This document shows positions 1-12,408 of a stretch of DNA of 64,000 nt, in pieces. The notes beneath the pieces were generated by a model that did not search any database, had not been told where the DNA came from, and saw nothing but the letters and a program-made list of their open reading frames with translations. The stretch covers positions 62,001 through 126,000 of the forward strand of contig JAEPRB010000008.1 in assembly GCA_016758965.1 (NCBI GenBank). The letters are read 5' to 3'. The number at the start of each line of letters is the position of its first letter. Position 1 is the stretch's first letter. Source of the DNA: Circinella minor. Taxonomy: Eukaryota > Mucoromycota > Mucoromycetes > Mucorales > Lichtheimiaceae. The position numbers and the translations under genes are program-made.

Positions 1-3000
1 TGTTGCACCTTGGTATTGAGGGACAAGTTGAAATTACACAAGTTATGAATACTGTAAAAATAATTATCGTAGAACGATCTAATAAAAAAATCAAATTATG
101 CTATATTATTATGCTAAAATATATATTCGTTTTTTTTTCTCCTTTTATCTTTCCTTATAGCCACTCTTTTTTTCTTTTTTTTTGTGCGCATGCTCTGCAA
201 TCGAAAATGAATTAATACCATTAATAATAACATAATGACATAAGACAAGTATTTTTTACTATCGATGACATAATAATTAAAAAGTATTTCCCATTGCACC
301 CAACACTTTTAATTTTAGTTTGGCAGTTTGGTCAACTGTTCGTTCCCTAATAGGCCTACTTACCATTGCTCGTGCACCCTTTATCTTATTTTAGTATATT
401 ATCCAATAAGAAAAATGAATACCCACTTGTTCTTTATTTCTATTTGGAAAAAAACGCGTGACTAAATCACTGTTTTCTTTTCTGTTTTTCTTCTCTCTTC
501 ACCCCCCAAAAAAATTCTATACCGTATATACTCATAATATAGTGCATTATAGTAATATATTCATATTTTTTGATTATGTGATAATTCTATACATAATGTT
601 TTAAAATGGGGAAGGAAAATTTATGAAATACTTTTGTATCACAAACAACTGATATATTTATCCTAAACTTCCAAACTAATATGTAACACATAATACAATT
701 TTGCGAACCCTTTCTTACTTCTCAAAGTAATTATCAATTAAGTCATAATTTAAAAAATCTATTTACAGAACATGCTATAACTAATAATGTAACAAAGGAA
801 GAAACGGGTAAAGTGAATGAATATTTTCTCTTCATGGGTTAGTACGTACTATTGTCATCACTCGACACAATTTTTTTCAAGATGATAAAAAACAATATAT
901 TATATATTTCAATAACCTATCTTCAAAAGACAGGTTCAAATGTAAAAAGAGAAACAAAATTTTTATTTATTTTTATTCACATGGCGCTTAGGAATCTTTG
1001 GTACATCGCGAATGAGTTACGATATACAATAGTATATAAATTATGACTTTCCGATACTGTCTTTAAAGCTTTTCAATTCACCAAAAAATAAATAAGCTAT
1101 AGAAATTATATGTATAAATATTTATTATGTTCTTTTAATCTTCTATCTCGTGGAAAGAAGGAGATCTCGCGGAAAGAAGGAGAACGAGTGACCTACCAGC
1201 TTTAAAAAGCAAGAATAATAGCTGAGCCATTTTGACGCACAAGGAGGTATATTCTTAACGAAAGTTGTAATACAGGGCAGATTCCGGCGACATTTTCGAA
1301 CATTAAAAGATATATTTTAGTTACTTTATAATTTTTGCTTCTGATTTATTAAGTGAAGATGTTTCGTTAAAACTGATAAAAATATATTCAATGGTATCAA
1401 TAAAAGTGAATGATTATGTTCAACACTTGGTACTGAGAAACCCCTTTAATGAGAATACATATTTGTTCATTACTAATAGAATGCTGCACTTTCTGGTCAC
1501 TCAGTCCTAGTAATCTTGACCCAGCTTTCTGGAAGAATCAATGACACGATATACATGTGATTTAATTACAAAATTATGTTTCTGCTATCTTATTCAGTTC
1601 CTAGTATGTCTGTTGATAGCTTTTTGAAAATTATAATCTTATAGCACTGCTTTTATAAAATTTTAACTACTATAAAATTGGAACAGATGACTATACAACA
1701 CGGAATGAACGTCTTTCTATATCAGTACAAATAATGTGCTTATTTTATGCTACGTATAATATATACTTACTAATTCTAATCTATTAATTTACCTACACAC
1801 TGAAAACATAAACTTGTATATGAGCTGTTATTTTCTAAATTTATATCCTGCAGGTATGAAGTCGAGAAATTGATATAAGTGTTGATCAAACATTGTGAGT
1901 ACATGAATTTTATGAAGTTTGCAGCGTATCACAACATTATCATGTCGATAAAGATTCGTGGCACAGTACAATGCTATGATTATAATGATAATTGTGTTTT
2001 GTTAGGATATCATGCCGTATCTATTTTACCACAGGGTTGATTGGCAGCACATTATTCCTGCACTGTAATTCTTTTAATACTAGAAGTTTGTTACTTGTAC
2101 ATGTATACGTAGTATTTTGAAAGGTCTGGAAAAGCATGTTTAAAAAGGGAACAAAAAAAACAGATGCTCGTTGACGATGAAAATTTAGAGAGTACGTAAT
2201 GTAAATCTTTTTTAACATCCAGTAACACTCCTCTACCGAAGAGTTTATGTTCGTATTATGTGTTGCCTTTGGTAGGCCGAGTAAACATAACAAAATGTTG
2301 TAACTGATAAAACAATAAGTTATATATAACGTCACATGCTGAAATTTATTTTTCAACAAATTATACGTTTTCTTGCATTATTACGTATATAATTACCCAT
2401 CTTTGGGGAATAACTTCATGGCTAAGATTAAGTAGTACATACATAATACGTATTATTTTATAAAACGTCATACGTAAGGGAGAGATGCAATAATATTGTG
2501 CATCTAAGAACAAACATACACAAATAAAACATGGCTTTTAATTATCACGGAGCACCATAAATAGTAGCAAAATTAACCTAAGAAAGTAAATGACAAATTA
2601 TATCACGTATCTGACAAATGAGAACCACCTTTTCATTGTTAAGCTGCTATGTTACTGCTTAACTTTGTTTTTTTTAGCTCAATGTACTGCTTTCCAAAGA
2701 CATACACTTTTTGCTCACGTAATTATTATCCAACAAAAATAACTTCCATATGCTGCTTGATATCCCTTCCGCGTTTTAGTGCTGTAAGTATTCTTTGTTT
2801 TTTTTCCTGTAAACAGTGGCACCAACTGACAATCGAGTAAATGTCATAGGTAGTGAACAATCTGCTTCACGTCGCCATCGACGATATCATTAATTTCACG
2901 TACTCTTTGTTACTTTGGAGTTGTTTTTATCCTATAATCGTTTTTAACAGCTACTAGGAATTATGATATATTGTTCAGCAGATGCTCCACATGTATAATG

Positions 3001-5380
3001 CAATACTAGCAATACGTAGTTGGAGTGGAGAGCTTATGACATACTTCTTTGTTTTTATTCTCTTACCTGAAGCTATCAACATCATTCTAGCATGACTCTA
3101 GACACACTACGACAATAATCAATAATAGTACATGTAGCCCATAGATGTACATGTAGCTGCAACTACACCCATTCTATTTTTGAATTGCGCAATGGCACAA
3201 TTAAATTGACGGAAATTTTCAATGGGCTTGAAAAAATACTTAAATATCACTTTGCTTGTAGCAGGAAAAAATTAAAGTTTGCGATGGCGTGTCAATAGTT
3301 TTATTATCTGGTTACATGTCACACAATTTTAGTTTTTGAAGCAGTAGCGGCATAAACATTAATATATCCCCTCAAGAACCTATACTGGTATATACTGTAT
3401 TGTAGCTCTTAATTGCTTATAAATAAATTGCGTATATATAAATATTTAATATGACAATTAATATAATATTTCATCATACGTATCAAAACAGCAACCTCGA
3501 ACAATGCTAAAAAAAAGTTTTGATTATATTATAAACCTTCTTATTGGGGCCCTATATTTATTTTGAATTATAAGCATATTATATGTATAAGGTATCACTC
3601 TAAATACCACAAATAAACGCATTGATCACGATGGGAATGGTTTTCTCAGTTAGAATATCAAAAATAAATAAATAAAAATGAAGATACCAATAATCCGTAT
3701 AACGAACATGCGCGAAGAAAGAAATAGCAAGACCTGACGAAAATATTGCCTTTTTTTTCATTTTCATCCGACGAGCATCAGGTACACTCACGGATGTTGT
3801 TGAATTTGAAGACATTGTAAACCTTTTATTACAAGAACCACGAACAGTATTCCGGGGCAAACAAAAGAAACAAAGGTGAGAAGGAACGTATGGTAGTGAA
3901 GAGTCGCTACAACGGCCAAAACTTCTGCAAATATTCGGACAGTGATGGCCATTAGGGAGCAGAACAATACATATTTCAGAGTAATTCGCAAAAACTTAAC
4001 GCATCAATCAAATTTATAAGGCTGTCAATAAAATGGGTCTAGCTGTTGTACACCCTCCCCCTTTCAGCCATGTAGAAGATTTTGACAAAATTAAAAACTG
4101 GTTCAACAAGCAACCTCTTGGCCAAACCAAAATTTCTAATTCCTTATTCTTATCTGCGCTCGAGTTTATGACTAGTGTTTAGAGGATATATATTTAAAGA
4201 GAGGATCCGGTAGCTGTCATACATATCTATATCTTTGTCAATGTTGAAAGATTTCGATAGTAAATCATCAAGTTATAATCCATGTGTCGCTACGAAAGAA
4301 ATATTGTGGCACGCAAAAAAATGCCCATCAGTCAATGTAATAATTGCTCATTGCGACAATACTGAAAAAAAATCAGCATCTACTTAAATGTACTTTTTTG
4401 GGAAGGTTAGTCGACGTCGTACAAGTAATCAAAGTCCGTTACAAAAGATGATATGGTTTGACGATCAAAACATGAGAGGTCAAAATGTCTTTTCCCGCTT
4501 GCTTATCTTTTTTTTTTTCTCTTTTTAAGGTTTCTTTAAGTAGCGAGGATTAAATTCATTCCATAGGTGCAATTCAAATCATGTAGCAGATGTACGCTCA
4601 GCAAATCGTAAAACACAGACCAGGCTATATTTTACACAGTTTAAAATCAAGCGGAAGAAAAAAATAATAAAGACAATTATCATCTATTTTATTGTTGGTG
4701 ATAATCCACTAAAGTTGATGCGACTAGAAGGGATGGTGACCTTATCAACTGATAGGGGTAAGCATAATTGTAGAGTAGAGTATATAATTATCAAGGAAAT
4801 ATGTTAGAATGAATTGTTACCATGACAGCAAAAAGTTTTTTTATTATTATACTACACTAGCTTCAAGTTTTTTTTGTGTATGATGGCGTGGGAACAGAAC
4901 AATTTCAAATTCTCTCCGATTATACAAAACGCGCTTATCAGCCAGGGATCCAATCACAACGAAGGGTAGCTTGAACCGATCTCAAAAAGAAAGTTATAAC
5001 AAATATGTACATCTTTATCTAGAACAATATGTGTGCTGTGTGAGTACAAAAAGCAAGTTGACTTCATAAGTGTAAAAAATGCTTTACTCATGCATTAAAC
5101 CGATAATACTTTTTCTGTAGCTATTATTCGGTTACCGTGAGAAGTGAATGATACTACGCCAATCGAAAAAACCTGGGGTTAGCTTTTTCTATTTTGTAGT
5201 TGCGAATGAAAAGAATGTCCCGCCTGCTATAAAAAACTTCCAAATCAAGGTCTACATGCTTTTTTCAAGAGCGCGACCGCGGCGTGTATAAATTTGCTTC
5301 TTTTTGTTGTATACTTTTTTTCTTTTTTTACGTCTCCCAATTCTTTTACTCTCTTTTTTTATTCTTATTTTCACAAAGTA
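1..5380. other. Gene-poor AT-rich region
   Basis: No reading frame here shows a recognisable domain or a convincing exon series; the frames that exist are short and biased by A/T runs. A small duplication of about 19 bp (a GGAAAGAAGGAGA core) lies at 1148-1185. On the minus strand, 3780-3990 carries a hydrophobic frame ending at a GTGAGT donor-like site, which could be a decayed exon but cannot be linked to anything. A 49-codon plus-strand frame begins with ATG at 4033 and is not recognised. The last few hundred bases are presumably the promoter and leader of the bZIP gene. Confidence 0.6.
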
Positions 5381-7323
5381 ATGATCCATAATACCGGCCA
5401 AAGCAGTAGCAGGTCTAGTGTTAACTCTGTTAATACTGCTACTGCTACTGCTGCCGTCTCTCCTAAAAACACCAATTTTATTTTTGATACAAAAAATCTC
5501 TCCACCCCAGATTTTCAGGACCCACAACCCAGTTGGAATAGCAACGAAGTCGAACAAAATAAACGCAAACGAAATGGATCGTTTGATTCAGTAGAAGTTG
5601 CAGAAAAACCTTTACCTTCATCACAACGTAAGTGATTATAAGAAAAAAATTGATTTTTTTTTTCATTTACTCAACGAATTATCATTTCGAACTTGTTTTT
5701 GAACGATCAGCTGCAACTGCCACCGGAGATACCCAAACCTTACTTTCGGGGTTCTCAAATGATCCTGATAATAACGGTAGAATTAACGATTTTCTCTTTG
5801 GCCCTATCTTGAGAAATATTATACAACTCACACTGTTTTTTTTAATGTTTAGGTGATCAGCACCCAGATATAATGCCTGATGGATCATTATCTTTAGATG
5901 CTTTACGAAAGCCAGGTCGCAAACCATTGGCGGAAAATGTTTTTGACGTAAGTATCAAGAATAAAAGATTATTCGAAGTCATTCTTCAATATTGAAAAAT
6001 GGTAACCTGATCTCTTGCTTTTATAACAATTTTTTTTATTGATAGGATGACGATGAAGATCCCAAAGCGAAACGAAAAGTTCAAAATCGTGCTGCACAGC
6101 GAGCATTCAGAGAAAGAAAGGAACGTTATGTACGTGACTTAGAAATTAAAATACGCCAAATCCAAACCAACCACCTTCATACCACTGCTCAGCTTACTCA
6201 AGAAAATCAATATCTTCGTTCCGTGATTCATCGTTTGAAAGCAGAAGTCTGCGCAATTAAAGGATTACCAATGGATAGCTATGCAGACGACATCCCAACT
6301 TTGCTGAGCTGGCAGCAACAACAAACGCGTGGAGTAACTGGAGGTTCTTCATTATCAGCATCATCCAGCAATGGTGATTTGGCACCTTTTTTGACCATGG
6401 GTTCTCACGCACTTACGCATACCATATCTCGATCACGACCAGTAGCAATTGCTCCAGCTGGTACACCTCCCTCTCCAGTAGTAAGTAACGCGAAACGTTC
6501 AATTGCTGCAGCCAAACGACGCCCCGTTGCTATACTTCCACAAAAACAAGAAGTCAAAAAGTCAATCAATCAAGAAACTCAACCCAGCAGAAATCTTATA
6601 CACCAACAATCCCAAACTTACACGCCAAATATTAATAACAACCCTAGTCAAGTGTACTCTTCGTCTTCATCGTCATTCAATGCAAGCTCACAACCCGCCC
6701 TATATGTCCAATTCAGTCCAGAGGAAAAGCCTCAAGGCAGTTTTAACATTCATAGTAATACCAATAATAATGTGCATCGTAACAACCACAACTCTTCTAC
6801 CACTGATCCTTACTTGTCACCTGATGTTACAAATAACTTATTTGGCCATGATAGTAGTAATGATATGATGTTATTTAGCAACACATCATCTGCAAGCACC
6901 AATGTTAGCAATCACCATAACAGCAGTAGCAGTAGTAGCAGCAGTAGTGGTAGTCATGGTACCAGATCTCCTCCTCAATCTCATCAAGATCAGCTGCTAC
7001 AACTGTCACAATCTCCCATTACCACTTCTACAACCACTACAAATGCTACAGCTCCAACAAGAATCCTTCCACAAAAACAAGACGGAACTGAAAAACTTGT
7101 GGACGAACAAGAAACACAACAATCTCGTGTACAAAACGTTTGGCGCCGTCTCAATCTGTATGGCCGTTTCTCAGATTTTGACTTTGATCAACTGTCTCGA
7201 GTGGCTCAAATGGCTGATCATCGCAGCGCCTCCCAATTACCAATGGCGGATGGTCGAGTACCTTTAATGGAAGATTGGGAATTGGATAAGTTGATGCTCC
7301 AGATCGATTCGGATCATTTGTAA
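5381..7323 (+). CDS. bZIP transcription factor, Yap/AP-1-like
   Basis: Four exons: 5381-5627, 5711-5776, 5853-5947 and 6046-7323, giving 561 aa; all introns are GT-AG and phases agree. The basic region (about residues 143-161) contains NRAAQRAFRERK, the NxxAQxxFR signature of fungal Yap/Pap1 bZIPs, which normally bind TTAC/TGAC half-sites. A weak leucine zipper follows from L168. A GRKPL motif precedes the bZIP, as in many fungal members. The rest is Ser/Asn/Gln/Thr-rich low complexity, with a better-folded acidic C-terminal segment (about residues 500-561). I see no cysteine-rich C-terminal domain of the Yap1/Pap1 redox-sensor type, so oxidative-stress sensing by that route is not supported. 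The start is the first in-frame ATG of exon 1 after a pyrimidine-rich leader. Expected to act in the nucleus. The bZIP class is certain; the subfamily role is not. Confidence 0.9.
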
Positions 7324-7703
7324 TTGTTTATTTATATTTATTTATCATTTTACTTTTTTTTTTTGCTATTTTCTTTCTTTCTTTCTATTTTTGCTACATT
7401 AATCATACATTAGAAAAAACCAGATGAAAAGGACATTGTTGTACATATCTTACTAAGCATTTTTTTACCATTTTTTTTTATATTTATTATCATTAAATTA
7501 CTCTTCCTTTCTTTTAATTTTTTTTTTAAAAAAGATAGTTTTACATCAAATGATTGAACGTAACTAACATCTAGGAACATATCAATAAATTCTTCGGTGG
7601 TTGAAGACAAAATGAAAAAAGGGGGTTCATGATTGTATAGGAACAAGATTTGGTCCAAGTGAGCATTCCTGAGCTCCTTTTTTAAATTCTTTCTTTTTTG
7701 CAG
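7324..7703. other. Intergenic, T-rich
   Basis: This is the 3' flank of the bZIP gene and the 5' flank of the UNC93-like gene, both on the plus strand. It is dominated by T and A runs. A TTTTTTGCAG immediately before the ATG at 7704 looks like a splice acceptor, so a 5' leader intron is possible. Confidence 0.5.
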
Positions 7704-9229
7704 ATGCTCCATCATCATCCATTATTTAGTAGGCCATTGATTCAAGTAACTCTACTAGGATTTGTATGTCTGTGTTGTCCAGGCATGTGGAACGCGTTGG
7801 CAGGTTTAGGTGCTGGTGGTTCTATGAGCTCAAATATTGGTCTAACAGACGCAGCCAATAGTGCATTATATGGATGTTTTGCCTTAGTCGGTTTTTTTGC
7901 GGGTTCTTTAACCAATACTGTGGGAGTCAAGATCACATTAACTGTAAATGAAGATAGTAGTAGAAAAAAGAGATAGAACAGATAGAACAGAAAAAATATA
8001 TTGCTCATGACTATATGTTTTACAACATTCTATCCATATAATTATGTATGTATTTTTATTTGCATCAACGATAGATTGGATCGATAGGATATGCATTATA
8101 TGCAAGTGCTTTCTGGGTATATGACAGACTACAAATCGATGGCTTTGTCATTGCATCGGGTGCAATTCTCGGATGTTGTGCTGGAATTTTTTGGTCGGCT
8201 CAAGGTGCTATTATGATGTCGTATCCAGAAGAACATAACAAAGGCAAGTATGTTGCCATCTTCTGGGCTCTTTTCAATCTTGGTGGTATCGCAGGTTCTA
8301 TTATTGCTCTTGTCTTGAATCTCGAAAACCAAACCTCTGGTGGCGTATCGACAGGTACATATACTGTATTTGTTATTATCATGCTTATTGGTGTTTTCTT
8401 GTCTTTGACATTATTGCCACCTTCACGTGTATTCCGCGACGACGGAACACCGGTTGCCATGGCCCACTCACCACGTTGGACAACGGAGCTTAAGGCAGTT
8501 CTCGTAGTTTGGAAAGAATGGCGAATCCTTGCATTGATTCCCGCATTTTTAGCCTCTAATTGGTTTTATGCATATCAGTTTCGAGTAAATGCAGTGTACT
8601 TTAATCCATCAACCCGGGCATTAAATGACTGTATGTATTGGTGCTTACAGATATTTGGGGCTATATTGATTGGTGCATTGCTCGACTACCGAGAAATGAC
8701 TAGGCGATCACGAGGACTGATTGGATTGGGAGTTTTATTTGTGGTGCTTATGGCAGTATGGACTGGTGGTTTTGTATTTCAACTTTCGTTTGACAATCAT
8801 TATGCAGACCCGATTCATTGGACATCGCTTAAATTTCCTGGACCATTTGTATTATATATGCTTTATGGATTTGCGGATTCACTTTATCAAACGTATATTT
8901 ATTGGTTGATGGGTGCCATGTCGAATGACCCTGCATTACTTGCACGTTATGCAGGGTTTTACAAAGCTATGCAGTCAGCAGGTGCAGCTGTTTCATTTGG
9001 AATTGATGCAGCTGATATTCCATTACGGTGGGAATGTCTAATCTGCTGGGTGCTGGTATTTATTTCATTTCCACTCGTTTATCCCGTGGTGAACACACTA
9101 TCCGAAAGTAACAAGAAAGAGCAACAACAAAAGTTACAAAGTAACAATATGGAATTACCCCCCAGTGATGGGGAAGATAAAACATGCGAAGCATTCAACT
9201 ACGTTGATGAAAATACATTCAAAAATTAG
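7704..9229 (+). CDS. UNC93-like MFS membrane protein
   Basis: Two exons, 7704-7943 and 8075-9229, giving 464 aa. The N-terminal part has the family's hallmark CCPGMWNA, then GLGAGG, then a conserved AN pair and a small-residue helix (ALYGCFALVGFFAG). About 11-12 hydrophobic segments run to residue ~430, followed by a hydrophilic tail rich in Lys, Gln and Glu. A YPEEHNKGKY stretch in the central loop is also typical of fungal UNC93/DUF895 proteins. The family belongs to the major facilitator superfamily; substrates of the fungal members are largely unknown, and animal UNC93 relatives act as chaperones or channel regulators. I chose the ATG at 7704 because the protein then starts just before the first helix, as usual. 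The acceptor-like sequence touching this ATG leaves open an extra upstream exon. Confidence 0.87.
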
Positions 9230-9583
9230 ACATAAAGGACAGTTTTGTTTACATATAATACTACATTTTATTTTTATTTTTCCCTCCCCAAAAGATCTTT
9301 TCTATGCGCGACACACCCAGTAATAGCTTTTTCCTTATATCTTTTCTTTTTTCTCAGATTCCACACCAACTGATAGACTGTTAATAGACAGAACTATTAT
9401 GTTATATTTAATTGTGTACTACATAGATTCTAATTACGGTTACATGTAAACAAATTCTTAAATGCAAAATGCGCAAATGTAATGAATATTGCTGGGGAAA
9501 TTTTCGTTCGGTATATATTATTTACAAGAAAAAAAGATCGAAAAAAAGAAAAGGAAATTGTTATACTTGTGAATACACCATCA
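9230..9583. other. Convergent intergenic region
   Basis: 3' flanks of the UNC93-like gene (+) and DLT1 (-). AT-rich, with no reading frame of interest. Confidence 0.5.
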
Positions 9584-11097
9584 TCAATTCATCATCAGCC
9601 GTGAATATATAACTTGACGGATGTGTTGATCATAGTCATCACGATTTTCATCGTCGTCATCATAATCATCACTGTCATTAATACCGTCGTTATAACCACC
9701 ACTAACAGATTCATCTAAAACACCACTACCAGCTCGTGAAGTTGATCTCTGTGAATTAGATCGAGCATATCGTGATATAGTATTGGAGGTTGATCGAGAT
9801 GTCCATGTGGCAATTGATTGAGCCAATGATACAACATCATCATCACGTGCAGACCCACCACCCATTTGTATTGACGACGATGGATCAGCGTTATCTCCAG
9901 CTCCTAAAGATGATTTTCGTCGAAATACACCTGACTGATGTAGATGATGTGACGTAGAACCACTTCGAGTTGATACTGACGAACTTTCTCCTTGTTTAGT
10001 GGATAGATTTTGAGGCGCATAACCCATTTGTCTTAATACAACAGCCAAATGAGTCATAATATTCTTGAACGCTTCTTGATTGACAGGAACACGACTAAAT
10101 CTGGCTTGTTCATAACCTTCCACATAGACTCGACCAATTTGTGCATCCACTAAATTCCGTTGAATCAAATACTCAATATATTGTCGTGTAGGAACGTGTG
10201 CAGGTCGTGCAAAATCCAAACTGATTTTCATAGCAGCTTGTTCTAATGAAAAGGAAACATATGTATAATTTTGGTAAGGTACCAATTATGCTTTACAATA
10301 AAAAAAGAAAACTTGGCACAGAAATGTGTATGCTCTTTTTTACCAATAAACATAGGAGTTCTTGCAATAACCCTTTTAAAATCGACCCCCTCGAACTGTA
10401 CATCCCCTTGAGTATTTTTTAATCATCAGATCTTAGTTTTTTTTTTTTTTTTTTTATTTTTATTTTGCAGCCGGTTTCCCAAAATCCATGGGTAAGTAAT
10501 ATAGATGTGTGTATGTATTACCTGGTTTGCCCCATCCAACATGTGCAATATCTTCGGGTCGAGGTTCCGCAAGTTTTCGCACGTGCCTTACATCGTCAAA
10601 CTGCCCTTGAATATGTGAATACACTTTCTATTATTAAAAGGTTGTCGACATTGTCATAAATGAGCGTAGAACAAATTGTAACATTGAATCGGTTGTATAA
10701 GGATATAGATGTAAATAAAATTATTCCATACCTTGGGTAGATCATCTTTTTTAATAGGTATATATATCTTGGGTATATCTTGTAAAGAGGTTCTTACTGT
10801 AAAGAATCGACTACAGGAGAAAGCCAACGACGCAATAGCCTAGATTCCCCATGACAATATTAATTACCCAATAACTAAATGAGTATGTATTATATATGTT
10901 CTTCATATTACCAAAACAACATAACTTGCAGCAACAACAAGAAGATTTCTTAGATCGAAGTGACCTGATTCTGTTCTATCGAATAAAGCTTGGACAATAA
11001 CATCGGCAGCGGATAGTGCAATGCATACAGCTGTAAGGAAGATAAGAAGAAATAAAGAGGACGTATAGAGACGATGTCCCCTACGTGTGCTTTTCAT
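9584..11097 (-). CDS. DLT1: DLT1-family membrane protein (defect at low temperature)
   Basis: Five exons read on the minus strand: 11097-10912, 10839-10732, 10627-10522, 10406-10344 and 10242-9584, giving 373 aa with consistent phases. Two hydrophobic helices near the N-terminus (about residues 13-32 and 48-70) flank the family motif around ADVIVQALFDR. A conserved SRFFTVRTSLQDIPK-IYIP block follows, then KPG and VDFKRVIARTPMFIEQ, then a folded segment rich in conserved Tyr/Arg. This matches fungal Dlt1, named for a yeast cold-sensitive phenotype; its molecular role is not established. The C-terminal ~120 residues are Ser-rich with an Asp-rich tract and look disordered. It shares a short divergent promoter with the gene at 11294. 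The exon 3 to 4 junction spans a long T-rich intron and is the least certain join. Confidence 0.85.
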
Positions 11098-11293
11098 TTG
11101 AAGACAAACAATAAATCTTTCTAATAATTGTAATAAAAGAGAACAGATGTTTCATAAGAAAAAAGACGATAATGAAAAAGTATAGGCTTATATAAAAGCA
11201 AGTTTCCTAAAATAGAATTGCATATTTTTTTTTTTCGTTCGCCTGAATTACTATTATTACTCTTCCCCGAAAAAAATTAGAAGAGATTCTCTC
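11098..11293. promoter_or_regulatory. Short bidirectional promoter
   Basis: Only 196 bp separate the divergent starts of DLT1 (-) and the Lys/Ser-rich protein gene (+). A TATA-like TATATAAAAG at about 11189-11198 lies roughly 100 bp before the plus-strand ATG, followed by T-rich sequence. Assignment as a promoter is an inference from position. Confidence 0.45.
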
Positions 11294-12408
11294 ATGAGTG
11301 GTGAAAGTCCTTCAAAATCAAACAAAAAATCTGCTGTATCTAATGTCGTGAATGATCTTATACGAGCTGCTGTAGGTGGCGACACTAACAATGTAGCAGA
11401 TGACGATATTGACAAGTATGTTGCTGATTTGATTCTTAAAGAAGCCGAAGCAAAGCGAAAGAAATACGATAACGACGGGGTACGAGCTTATCAACCAGAT
11501 TTTGGAGCGTAAGTTTTTTTAAATATTGACATTCCTTAGGAGACTTTAATGTATAACTTAATCTATATACTTCTGCATATCATAGACATCAACCTAACAA
11601 TTTACCGAAACCGAATAAAAGATTTTTTCTCAATATGATCAAAGCAACTGACAGTTATAATCAATCACTTAAAGAACAAGAAGAGATTGCCAAAAAACAA
11701 GAGCAAGATCTTAAACAAAGAAAAAGACAACGCAAAGAAGATGAGTATTCAAGTGATGAGTATCAAAAGAAACGACGGCATCATTATGATAGCACCCAAA
11801 ACAACAGTAACTATCGAAAATCGGCTAACGATGACAATGATCAATCATTTCGAAGGAGGGGGGAAAAGCAATATGATAACGATGAGCAGCAAAGACAGCA
11901 CGAATCGTCATCGTCTCAGTGCGACGATGATAAATCAAATTATGGACGACGATATTCAAAGGAAAGAAGACATAATACACATCATAGAAACACCAGCCCG
12001 TCACGAAATAACTGTAGTGGTAAAAGTTTCAGCACTTTAACAACGACAAATGGGGCTTCAGAAAAATCTACAAGTTTACCTGTAGTCGTACGTGGACGCG
12101 GTCAAGCAACTCAAGGCAGCAGTAGTAACATGGATAAATACTTTTCAAAGAACTATGACCCATTATTAGATGTCGAACCAGACTTGAATGAAATGGTTTA
12201 TACCCAGTATATTGATGGCGGCGATGATTTGAAAACGAAAAAGAAGAGAAAGAAGGATAAAAAAGATAGAAAGAAAAAGAGTAAAAAGAAGAAATCAAAA
12301 AAAGAGAAAGAAGAAACGGATAGTGATGATGATGACAGTGACTATGTTCGAGTAGAATCTCCACCACCACTTCGGAAACCTATCAGAGCATGGGATGTTG
12401 GTAAATAG
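11294..12408 (+). CDS. Lys/Ser-rich nuclear-type protein (NKAPD1/C11orf57-like layout)
   Basis: Two exons, 11294-11508 and 11586-12408, giving 345 aa. The N-terminal ~70 residues are acidic-helical. Exon 2 opens with PKPNKRFFLNMIKATDSYNQ and a charged coiled segment, resembling the short conserved motif at the start of animal NKAPD1 (C11orf57). A long disordered Arg/Ser/Asp region follows, then a conserved-looking block around KNYDPLLDVEPDLNEM, a very basic Lys stretch (about residues 290-312) like a nuclear localisation signal, an acidic patch, and the ending RAWDVGK. Such composition is typical of splicing-associated or nucleolar proteins, but the function is not known to me. The family link rests on motif layout only. 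The gene is divergent from DLT1. Confidence 0.75.

Noticed and set aside
2021..2359. 112-codon minus-strand frame
   Set aside because: No domain, composition like translated AT-rich intergenic DNA, no flanking splice sites or neighbours that support it.
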